8,243 bases of DNA from Lentisphaeria bacterium (GTDB lineage: Bacteria; Verrucomicrobiota; Lentisphaeria; Victivallales; UBA1829). Below the pieces are notes generated by a model, which did not search any database, had not been told where the DNA came from, and saw nothing but the letters and a program-made list of their open reading frames with translations. The stretch is from assembly GCA_017623265.1 (NCBI GenBank), contig JAGAPM010000078.1, forward strand, positions 1 through 8,243, read 5' to 3'. Below, piece after piece: positions 1-6,090 of this stretch (the stretch's first letter is position 1; each line of letters opens with the position of its first letter). The position numbers and the translations under genes are program-made.

Positions 1-50
1 ATACAGGCAAGAAGGATCAGAAAAAGGATCAGGAACGCATCATTACTCAT
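1..50 (-). CDS. 5' end of an unidentified gene; product starts with a hydrophobic segment (partial, runs off the left edge)
   Basis: Only 16 full codons are inside the window, reading MSNDAFLILFLILLAC on the minus strand from an ATG at 50-48. The start is supported by an AAAGG Shine-Dalgarno sequence at about 60-64, nine bases upstream, and by a near-consensus promoter a further 25 bp back. The segment FLILFLILLAC is strongly hydrophobic, so the protein probably starts with a membrane anchor or signal sequence. LLAC loosely resembles a lipobox, but the N-terminus carries Asp and no Lys or Arg, which argues for a membrane segment over a lipoprotein signal. It follows the large secreted-protein gene on the same strand but is separated from it by a terminator and has its own promoter, so it is a separate transcription unit. 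The function cannot be told from this fragment. Confidence 0.5.
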   Translation of the reverse strand, partial: MSNDAFLILFLILLAC

Positions 51-87
51 ATTGAAAAACCTTTCTGTTTTGTGTTCAGACAAGTGT

Positions 88-116
88 ATAATAAACGCAA
101 AGTCCTGAAATGTCAA
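88..116 (-). promoter_or_regulatory. Sigma70-like promoter for the partial gene at the left edge
   Basis: On the minus strand there is a perfect -35 box TTGACA (116-111), a 17-bp spacer and a -10 box TATTAT (93-88). The predicted transcription start is near 81, giving a leader of about 30 bases before the ATG at 50. The DNA just upstream of the -35 box (117-137) is AT-rich, including the short palindrome AAATTGCAAATTT (120-132), and could act as an UP element. This is the best match to a housekeeping promoter in the window. Confidence 0.72.
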
Positions 117-137
117 ATCAAATTGCAAATTTATCAC

Positions 138-175
138 AAAAAAACGGGGAACCCCGTTTCCGGAGTCCCCGTTTT
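138..175 (-). terminator. Rho-independent terminator of the large secreted-protein gene
   Basis: Reading on the minus strand, the 10-base arm AAAACGGGGA (175-166) pairs with TCCCCGTTTT (150-141) around a 15-base loop. The transcript then continues in an uninterrupted run of seven U residues (144-138). An alternative inner pairing CGGGG/CCCCG lies within 144-156. The hairpin starts 24 bases after the TAA stop at 201-199, so it most likely ends the transcript of the 1437-residue gene. The other strand also has a T-run at 172-175, but no gene reads towards it on that side. Confidence 0.85.
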
Positions 176-198
176 GAGTTCAAAACTCAGAGGAAAAC

Positions 199-3100
199 TT
201 ATTCCTCAATGCCCGCAACATCGCGGATCAGGATCGTGCGATCCGTTTCTTTGAAGTCCAGCAGATCCAGTTTGTAGCGGTTCATGCCGACCGTGATCGC
301 CCGGATCTTGATGGGCAGGTCGATCTTCTTATCGCCGCCGCAGCTGACCCACTGGTCACTGACCGGGCCGGGGCTGTGGGTCGGGAAGACCTTGGACGGG
401 AAGAGAGCCGTACCGACAAAGCTCCAGCCGTCGAAGTCAACACCCAGGTTGCCGGGCCAGTCCATAATGTCGCAGCCCCAGCTTCTGCCGGTGGTCAGGT
501 TCTTGAAGATCTCGCCCTGGGCGTCTTCGATCACAAAGCGGATCTGACCCCAGTTGGAGTTCCCCTTCACCCAGATACCGACCGCCTTCGGATTGCCCGG
601 AACAAGTGCCGGTTCCTTCAGCGTGATGGTGGTAAATTCGGTGATGTACTTGCTCTTGTACTTGTCATCTGCCGTCAGTGTCACCGCAATACTGTTGCCT
701 TTTTCCGGATCGTTGACCGTGGCAACCGTATAGTCGGCAGGCTTCAGGATCGGCAGGAAGGCATTGTGATTGGAGGTGAACTGTTCATCCGGTGCGACCG
801 TCACGAGGTCGGCATTATCCAGTGCGGATGCGACCTTGCTCTTGGCGGCGCGGGCTTCTTCCACGGGGAAGCTTCTGCCGGCGATCTTCACAGATGTCAG
901 CGGCTTATCCGTGGTCAGGTAAGTGACAGCAGAACCACCCTTGACCGTAACTTCTTTGCCCTTGACCGTGCTTTCACGACCATAGAGATCCGTCACAAGT
1001 GCTTTGCCGGAGGGATTCACAACCGCAAAGTCAACGGCACCGCGGGCTGCCCAGAGAGCAGTGACCGTTTTGCCGCCATAAACCTTGAATTCCAGTGCGT
1101 AGACCGTGGTGGAACCGGTGGGGATCTGACGGATGAACTTGGCGCAGTCCAGAACCTTGGTCAGAGCTGCGTAAGCAACATAAGCACGCTTCGGGTAAAC
1201 ATACGGACCGCGCTGGAGGATACCGGAGCCGCCCCAGAGGCCGTTGTAGTAACCGTTCTTGCAGTCGAAGAGGATACCCGGGCTGATGAGCGTGAAGTTG
1301 TTGGCGAGAGAGATCAGCACGTCACGGGCGTGCCATTCTGCCTGAAGCTGTTCACCCATGTCGCGGTCAGCGCGGTACACATATTCCCAGCTGCCGTTCA
1401 GCGGAACTTTTCTGTCTTTCAGATTGCCCAGTTTCGTGGCAATATCCTGCGCCACAAGCATACCCTGCAGACCGCATTCGATGAGGCGTTCCGGCGGGAT
1501 GACCTGAGACGGCGTTTCAATACCGATGCTGTCGTAGTACTTGATGTCAGCGCCGGCACGCAGCGGACGGGTCGCAGCACCGATACTGGCGGAGCTGTTA
1601 CCGATCTGGATGCGGATCTGCGGGAAGTTCGCCTTCATGATCCTGCCGACTTCATTGATGAACAGACCGAGACGCTTGTCGTTTTCGATGCCCTTCTTGA
1701 TGTCTTCGGTGATGGGCATATTCAGCAGTTCTTCCGGAATGCCATAGCCGGGGCCGGATTCGTGCCACACGAGCATGTGGTCCACACACCAGGGTGCCTT
1801 TTTGGAATTCAGATTCTCTTTCACCTTTTCGATGAAGAACTGTTCACCGGAGATCTCTTCTTTGTACTTCTTGCCATCGGGACCAACGCGGTCAACCGTC
1901 CTGTTTTTGAACTTGCCGGTTTCCACGTCAATATCACGATATCCAAGCGGGCAGCCGATGTTGCCGGTGTTGGTAATGTTGTAAGTCTTGCACATTTCAG
2001 CAGTCGGGAACACCCAGGAACACTTGCGGATACCCGCCTTGTTCATGATGGGACCTCCGATGTGTGCTTCCCCCGGAGAGCCGTGGGAGTTGAACCACCA
2101 GGTGGCATAGGGGCTGCCGGTGGCAGTGGCTTTACGGGTGTCTTTGCCGAGAATGGCAAAACGGGCGGGGTGGAAGAAGACCAGTCTGCCGTTGACAGAC
2201 ATCTTCACATCCAGGTCGTAGTAACCGACACCCGCCTTGAGGGGGATTTCGATTTCGGTCTTGTCGCCGATCTTTATCAGTTTGAACTTCTTGCTGCCGG
2301 TGAAAGCAACTTTGCCTTCTGCGTCGCGGGCTTCCCATTCCAGGATGCCGTTGGAGTTCGCCTGTTTGGCGCGCAGCAGAACCGTGGTGTACGCCTTTTC
2401 ATCTTCCTTGAAGACGTTACCCGGAGAAGCCTGACGGAAGTCCATGACAGCCGGGGCTTTTTCCAGTGTAACCGCGAAGATGTTGAACGCACTGTTGTGG
2501 TACGGGCTGGGCTTCATGGAGTTATCCATCTGCTGGAAGTTTTCCCAGCCTCTGCCCAGAAATTCAAATTCCAGATAATCGTTGCGTGCGGCAATGTCAA
2601 GAATATTGCCGGTGGCAAGTTTGATCTCCACCTTGTACAGGGGGACTTTCTTGCCCTTGAGTTCCACGGTGCCGATCTGCTTGAAGTTTTCCGGAATCTT
2701 GCCGTCTTTGATCTCAATATCCGTATCGCCCAGCATATTGCCGCCGCTGCCGTTGTTCACGTAGTAGCCCATACGGGTGGTCAGATAGAGGTCCTTGGAG
2801 GCATCGGGATCAATGGCAAGGATCACATGCGCCGTGCCGTAAGCATCGGCGGGGAGACGGTAGTGGATGGCGGAGGGGTAGCCGTCTTCGGGCTGTCTGC
2901 CGAGATATTCTTCCACTTCCAGTGCCCAGTTGCCCATACCCTGCTTACAGATCATCACGTCTGCGGAGTCCATGGGCTTCGCCACGTTGAACGGGATGCC
3001 GTCGATGGTCTGCATGCCTTCCTTCACGGAGCTTTTCGCATCTGCAAAGGTCTTGGCGCGGGGATTGGCGGAAAGGTCGATCACATGATATTTCGGATCC

Positions 3101-4512
3101 ACATTGCGGAGGGATTTCTTCACTGCAAAGACTGCGGTATCGTTGCCCTTGAGTTCCACTTTGAGCAGTTTGGCGGAGGGGAGAGCTGCCAGACGCTTCT
3201 GGGCATCTTTCAGTTTCGCCTGTTCTGCAGCCTGCACATCCGGCTTTTTATCGCGGCGTGCAACGGCGATCGCCTTGTTGATGGCGCCGATTTCCTTGCG
3301 GATCGCATCTTCATCGGCTTTATTCGCGTTCACTTTCAGCGTGCGGATGTAGCTGCCGTCAAAGTAAACCTGTGCACTGCCATCGGGAAGGACCACAAAT
3401 TCCAGATCCAGCGGGTGCTTGCTGGCGGGAGGAAGCAGTTCCCAGTCACGGATGATGTCGAACCACTGGGATTCTGCACTGTAAGAGGAGCGGAAACGGC
3501 GCATGGCAGGACGGACACTCTGGCTGCCGATACCGGCAACGGAGATCTTGGCATCCGGGAGACCGAAGCCCTGACCGCGTTTTCTGCCGTTCCAACCGAC
3601 CGGAGACACATCGCCGGAGCCGGTGACTTCGATCTTCTTGTTTTCCACAACGCCGTTATCCCAGGTCAGTACCATTTCCACGGGCTTATCCTTGCCGTTC
3701 ATCTGGAAACGGACGCCCATGTAACCGGTGGCATCCGGCGTCAGCACAGCGCCGGTCTTGACGCCTTCCACCGGCTGAGACAGGCTGCGGAAGTCTGCAA
3801 AATGCTTGCTGGCGGAGGTATCGCGCAGAGCACCTTTTTCTTCGATCTGAATATTGGTGATGGAGAAACCGTTATCCGTCTTGCAGCCGAAGTTCACGCT
3901 GCTGACAGCATCCTTGAACGGGATTTCCAGCACTTTCGCCAGTTTCCGGTCCGGACCGCAGAACACGGTCAGTTTGCCGTCTTTCACCTGGATGGCGCCT
4001 TCGCACCAGATCCGGTTCCATGCAAAGGGCATTTCCGCCTTCTTGCCGTTGATTTCCACGTAATCGCTGCCGATCACTACAACAGTCTTGTTCACAAAGA
4101 CTTTGAAGCATTTTGCCACGCCCGGTTTCGCCGGAACGCCAGGCTTGGTGACCTTCCCCTTCCGGTCTTTCTTTTCCGGAACTGCCGGTTCCGGGTTCGT
4201 GTTGTTCAGGTAGCGGTAGGTGAACGCAATGGTCACATCTTTCAGGTTCGGGACTGCGATCCCGTCTTTGTACATGACATATTCCTGCGCCTTTTCGGCA
4301 GGCTGCGCCCACACATTGAACTCGGCGCCGTTCACCCAGATCGGGTCATTACCGACGCGGGTACCGGAAACATTGTTCACGCCCGGAGCTTTGTCATTGT
4401 AGTTCCGGAAGTTTTCCTGCCAGCAGAACTTGTCAGCAGCAGAGCCGGAGATGGCGAGGAAACCGGCAAGTGCGATTCCCAGTCCTTTCCAGCAGAGCGT
4501 TTTTTTGTTCAT
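199..4512 (-). CDS. Giant secreted multidomain glycoside-hydrolase-like protein (1437 aa)
   Basis: The product has a Sec signal peptide (KK at 3-4, hydrophobic core about 9-21, probable cleavage after SGSA or SAA near residue 25), so it is exported. Domains by inspection are: beta-rich 27-230, possibly LamG-like, interrupted by a Pro/Lys-rich insert (108-134); beta-rich 235-480 with a helical insert (397-446); beta-rich 490-690; an Ig-like sandwich at about 698-788; a probable TIM barrel at about 800-1120; a short beta-sandwich (1125-1205) of the kind that follows clan GH-A barrels; and a carbohydrate-binding-like C-terminal sandwich (1240-1435). Candidate catalytic residues are Glu918 in VWHESGPG and Glu1043 in NGSWEYVY. 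Their 125-residue spacing suits the strand-4 acid/base and strand-7 nucleophile of retaining GH-A enzymes, but His replaces the usual Asn before the first Glu. The start has an AGGA site eight bases upstream and its own promoter. Family and substrate cannot be assigned, and a non-catalytic role is possible. Confidence 0.85.
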   Translation of the reverse strand: MNKKTLCWKGLGIALAGFLAISGSAADKFCWQENFRNYNDKAPGVNNVSGTRVGNDPIWVNGAEFNVWAQPAEKAQEYVMYKDGIAVPNLKDVTIAFTYRYLNNTNPEPAVPEKKDRKGKVTKPGVPAKPGVAKCFKVFVNKTVVVIGSDYVEINGKKAEMPFAWNRIWCEGAIQVKDGKLTVFCGPDRKLAKVLEIPFKDAVSSVNFGCKTDNGFSITNIQIEEKGALRDTSASKHFADFRSLSQPVEGVKTGAVLTPDATGYMGVRFQMNGKDKPVEMVLTWDNGVVENKKIEVTGSGDVSPVGWNGRKRGQGFGLPDAKISVAGIGSQSVRPAMRRFRSSYSAESQWFDIIRDWELLPPASKHPLDLEFVVLPDGSAQVYFDGSYIRTLKVNANKADEDAIRKEIGAINKAIAVARRDKKPDVQAAEQAKLKDAQKRLAALPSAKLLKVELKGNDTAVFAVKKSLRNVDPKYHVIDLSANPRAKTFADAKSSVKEGMQTIDGIPFNVAKPMDSADVMICKQGMGNWALEVEEYLGRQPEDGYPSAIHYRLPADAYGTAHVILAIDPDASKDLYLTTRMGYYVNNGSGGNMLGDTDIEIKDGKIPENFKQIGTVELKGKKVPLYKVEIKLATGNILDIAARNDYLEFEFLGRGWENFQQMDNSMKPSPYHNSAFNIFAVTLEKAPAVMDFRQASPGNVFKEDEKAYTTVLLRAKQANSNGILEWEARDAEGKVAFTGSKKFKLIKIGDKTEIEIPLKAGVGYYDLDVKMSVNGRLVFFHPARFAILGKDTRKATATGSPYATWWFNSHGSPGEAHIGGPIMNKAGIRKCSWVFPTAEMCKTYNITNTGNIGCPLGYRDIDVETGKFKNRTVDRVGPDGKKYKEEISGEQFFIEKVKENLNSKKAPWCVDHMLVWHESGPGYGIPEELLNMPITEDIKKGIENDKRLGLFINEVGRIMKANFPQIRIQIGNSSASIGAATRPLRAGADIKYYDSIGIETPSQVIPPERLIECGLQGMLVAQDIATKLGNLKDRKVPLNGSWEYVYRADRDMGEQLQAEWHARDVLISLANNFTLISPGILFDCKNGYYNGLWGGSGILQRGPYVYPKRAYVAYAALTKVLDCAKFIRQIPTGSTTVYALEFKVYGGKTVTALWAARGAVDFAVVNPSGKALVTDLYGRESTVKGKEVTVKGGSAVTYLTTDKPLTSVKIAGRSFPVEEARAAKSKVASALDNADLVTVAPDEQFTSNHNAFLPILKPADYTVATVNDPEKGNSIAVTLTADDKYKSKYITEFTTITLKEPALVPGNPKAVGIWVKGNSNWGQIRFVIEDAQGEIFKNLTTGRSWGCDIMDWPGNLGVDFDGWSFVGTALFPSKVFPTHSPGPVSDQWVSCGGDKKIDLPIKIRAITVGMNRYKLDLLDFKETDRTILIRDVAGIEE

Positions 4513-4568
4513 ACTCTTTTCCTTTGGTTAATGGTTAAAAATACTCGGATAAAAACATCATACCCCGG

Positions 4569-4596
4569 ACTATAGCATAAAAAACGGCGGAATCAA
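4569..4596 (-). promoter_or_regulatory. Probable promoter of the large secreted-protein gene
   Basis: On the minus strand TTGATT (4596-4591) and TATAGT (4574-4569) are separated by 16 bp. The -10 box is preceded by TGC, which makes an extended -10 (TGCTATAGT). The predicted start is near 4562, giving a leader of about 50 bases and an AAAGGA ribosome-binding site at about 4525-4520. This suggests that the gene has its own promoter rather than depending only on read-through from the oxidoreductase gene upstream. Confidence 0.55.
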
Positions 4597-4619
4597 GCTT
4601 CTGAACCTGTCCCGCCGCA

Positions 4620-4639
4620 ACTTTTTTCGCAAAAAAAGT
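4620..4639. repeat. A/T-stem inverted repeat between the two minus-strand genes
   Basis: ACTTTTTT (4620-4627) and AAAAAAGT (4632-4639) are perfect inverted arms around CGCA. The hairpin lies 42 bases past the stop of the oxidoreductase gene. It could act as a weak terminator or a processing site, but the stem is nearly all A/T, and on the minus strand no T-run follows it. I therefore see no strong terminator for the oxidoreductase gene, and some read-through into the large gene is plausible. Confidence 0.4.
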
Positions 4640-4680
4640 GATAAAAATGCTATAATCTGGTGTAAGATTGGTAATTTTCC

Positions 4681-5865
4681 TTATCTTATCTGCCCTTTTC
4701 CAAAATATTCGATCCATTCTGCCGGTACCGGCGGAACATCCTGCGGCATACAGCCGTTGCGCATGGATTCGTGTCCGAGGCAACCGGCGGCGACCGCGTT
4801 CCGGGCGTCGATAGGCGAGACCGGGATCGGCTTTTCATTCAGGATCGCATCCACAAAATCCGGCACGATATTGAAGTCGCAGCCGCCGTGCCCTTCCGTG
4901 GTGACCGGGGTCACGTTGTAGATAATATCCGGCTTCTGGCGGGAGCCACGCTGGGTCCAGACATGGATCTGACATTCCCCGCCGAAATCCCCCACGTTTT
5001 CAATTCTGCCTTTCGTGCCGATGAACGTGTAGTTCCGCTCGGAGTCCGGCGTGTACATACAGTGCATATAAGTCGCCTGGATCCCGTTTTCCAACTGCAT
5101 CATAACCATGTTGTGGTCTTCCACGTCCATATCCGGATTCATATTTTTCTGCTCCAGCGGCGGCCAGGCGTCCTGACGGAACGCATATTTCCGGTCCGGC
5201 ATAGTACCGCGCTCATAACGGTCCGTGATCTGATTGTAAACGGAAAGACGCCCCATCCCCACCACTTTGGCGGGCGCAGATCCGGCAATCCACTGAATAA
5301 TGTCGATGTCGTGGCATCCCTTCTGCAGGAGCAGCCCGGTGGTATTCCGCCGGTCCGCGCACCAACTGCGGAAGTAGCAGCTGCCGTACGCCACAAAGTG
5401 ACGGCACCAGACGGACTGGATCTCCCCGATGATTCCGGAGTCCACCAGTTCTTTCATCTTCCTCGTAAAGAGTGCATAACGCAGGTTGTGCCCGATCATC
5501 AACCGGCTTTTTGTGCGGTATGCCGCCTCCAGAATATGATCGCATCCTTCAATGGTGATCGCCATGGGTTTTTCCAGAAAGACCGCCTTGCCAGCCTCCA
5601 GACATTTTACCGCCATCTCTTCATGATACTGGTCACGCACCATGATGAACACCGCTTCCACCGCCGGATCGGCGATCAGCTCTTCCGCCGTTTCATAATA
5701 TTTCGCCGGTTCATCCGGGTATTTCTCTTTCGTTTCCGCCAACTTGGCAGGATCCCGGTCCGCCACCGCCACGATCTCCGCTTTGTCCCGGGGCAGCGCC
5801 AGAAACGGCAGTGCCGCCCGCAGGTTCTGGTCAGCTCCGATGATCCCGACTTTCAATTTTTTCAT
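4681..5865 (-). CDS. Gfo/Idh/MocA-family NAD(P)-dependent oxidoreductase
   Basis: This 394-residue cytoplasmic protein has the usual length and two-domain layout of the family, which oxidises or reduces hydroxyls of sugars, cyclitols and related compounds. The N-terminal Rossmann domain (1-120) opens with KVGIIGADQN, a degenerate dinucleotide-binding loop, followed by AVADRDP at 34-39, where Asp36 is placed to contact the cofactor ribose. The family motif EKPMA is at 98-102, with the conserved Lys99. The C-terminal domain carries LLLQKGCHDIDIIQWIAG (178-195), matching the substrate-site motif, with His185 and Asp188 as expected active-site residues. The start is set by GGAG at about 5875-5872, six bases before the ATG. 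It reads divergently from the AraC-type regulator across 99 bp and lies 168 bp ahead of the secreted hydrolase-like gene. It may therefore process the monosaccharide released by that protein; this is inference. The exact substrate cannot be read from the sequence. Confidence 0.93.
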   Translation of the reverse strand: MKKLKVGIIGADQNLRAALPFLALPRDKAEIVAVADRDPAKLAETKEKYPDEPAKYYETAEELIADPAVEAVFIMVRDQYHEEMAVKCLEAGKAVFLEKPMAITIEGCDHILEAAYRTKSRLMIGHNLRYALFTRKMKELVDSGIIGEIQSVWCRHFVAYGSCYFRSWCADRRNTTGLLLQKGCHDIDIIQWIAGSAPAKVVGMGRLSVYNQITDRYERGTMPDRKYAFRQDAWPPLEQKNMNPDMDVEDHNMVMMQLENGIQATYMHCMYTPDSERNYTFIGTKGRIENVGDFGGECQIHVWTQRGSRQKPDIIYNVTPVTTEGHGGCDFNIVPDFVDAILNEKPIPVSPIDARNAVAAGCLGHESMRNGCMPQDVPPVPAEWIEYFGKGQIR

Positions 5866-5894
5866 ATTTTTCTCCGAATCGTTGAGTTTTCAGG

Positions 5895-5922
5895 TTGTTT
5901 TTCTAAAATACACTGCTATATT
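5895..5922 (+). promoter_or_regulatory. Probable promoter of the AraC-type regulator gene
   Basis: On the plus strand TTGTTT (5895-5900), a 16-bp spacer and TATATT (5917-5922) form a sigma70-like promoter. TGC just before the -10 box makes it an extended -10. Transcription would start near 5929, leaving about 36 bases before the ATG at 5965, which fits a regulator start at 5965 better than one at 6063. The promoter is interleaved with the opposing one for the oxidoreductase gene. Confidence 0.5.
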
Positions 5923-5933
5923 GCGGGAAACAA
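5905..5933 (-). promoter_or_regulatory. Probable promoter of the Gfo/Idh/MocA oxidoreductase gene
   Basis: On the minus strand TTGTTT (5933-5928), a 17-bp spacer and TATTTT (5910-5905), preceded by GTG, form a sigma70-like promoter. Transcription would start near 5898 and give a leader of about 33 bases. Its -10 box sits inside the spacer of the plus-strand regulator promoter, and the plus-strand -10 box sits inside this spacer. Confidence 0.5.
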
Positions 5934-5955
5934 CTGGATTTTTATTGCAAGAACA
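5919..5955 (+). repeat. Direct repeat TATTGC-(A/G)-rich-AACA, candidate operator
   Basis: TATTGCGGGAAACA (5919-5932) and TATTGCAAGAACA (5943-5955) are similar half-sites in the same orientation, 24 bp apart from start to start. The first covers part of the regulator -10 box and the oxidoreductase -35 box. AraC-family proteins commonly bind direct repeats about two helical turns apart, so this is a candidate site for the adjacent regulator. It rests on two copies only. Confidence 0.35.
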
Positions 5956-5964
5956 GGATTTTTC

Positions 5965-6090
5965 ATGCACCGTATCACAAGCCGGAAACATTTGACAAAA
6001 CTGCCGGAACTGCCTCTGCCTTTTTATGTGCGGTCCGTGGGGTACAACGAGGCGGATCCTGGATGGCGGGAGTCTTCCCCGGCAATATGA
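5965..6090 (+). pseudogene. Displaced N-terminal coding segment of the AraC-type regulator (other frame)
   Basis: From an ATG at 5965 with AGGA (5955-5958) six bases upstream, one frame encodes 41 residues and stops at TGA 6088-6090. It includes ELPLPFYVRSVGYNEADPGW, which resembles the usual opening of AraC-type regulators of this kind (a short basic lead-in, then a beta-strand and a GY..PGW motif). The continuation, NFVQLFW, lies in the next frame. Adding one C to the four-C run at 6077-6080 would join them as WRESSPGNMKNFVQLFW and give a product of 286 residues, a normal family length. So this segment is probably the true 5' end of the regulator gene, separated by a one-base loss or by a sequencing error. 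Confidence 0.6.

Larger units (their letters stand above)
4565..4660. repeat. Imperfect inverted repeat of two extended -10-like elements
   Basis: Positions 4647-4660 read ATGCTATAATCTGG on the plus strand. The reverse complement of 4565-4578 is ATGCTATAGTCCGG, so the two match at 12 of 14 positions in inverted orientation, with their centres about 82 bp apart. Each contains TGC followed by a -10-like hexamer. The minus-strand copy belongs to the promoter of the large gene. The plus-strand copy (TGCTATAAT) has no convincing -35 box and would read antisense into the 3' end of the oxidoreductase gene. Confidence 0.45.

Noticed and set aside
176..188. Small palindrome GAGTTCAAAACTC next to the terminator
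   Set aside because: It is short, has a three-base loop and no T-run of its own, and is better seen as flanking sequence of the stronger hairpin at 138-175.
72..254. A 60-codon plus-strand open frame
   Set aside because: It runs through the minus-strand promoter, across the terminator hairpin and into the end of the large gene, with no start signal.
376..4575. A 1399-codon open frame on the plus strand
   Set aside because: It is exactly antisense and codon-aligned to the secreted-protein gene. It exists because that gene has no TTA, CTA or TCA codons. Its translation has no signal peptide, no domain I recognise and no ribosome-binding site.
4535..4783. An 82-codon minus-strand open frame over the end of the oxidoreductase gene
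   Set aside because: It overlaps real coding sequence in another frame and then reads through the promoter region; its composition is not protein-like.
4771..6090. A 439-codon open frame on the plus strand
   Set aside because: Most of it is the codon-aligned shadow of the Gfo/Idh/MocA gene. Only its last 41 codons (from 5965) look real, and they belong to the regulator N-terminus.
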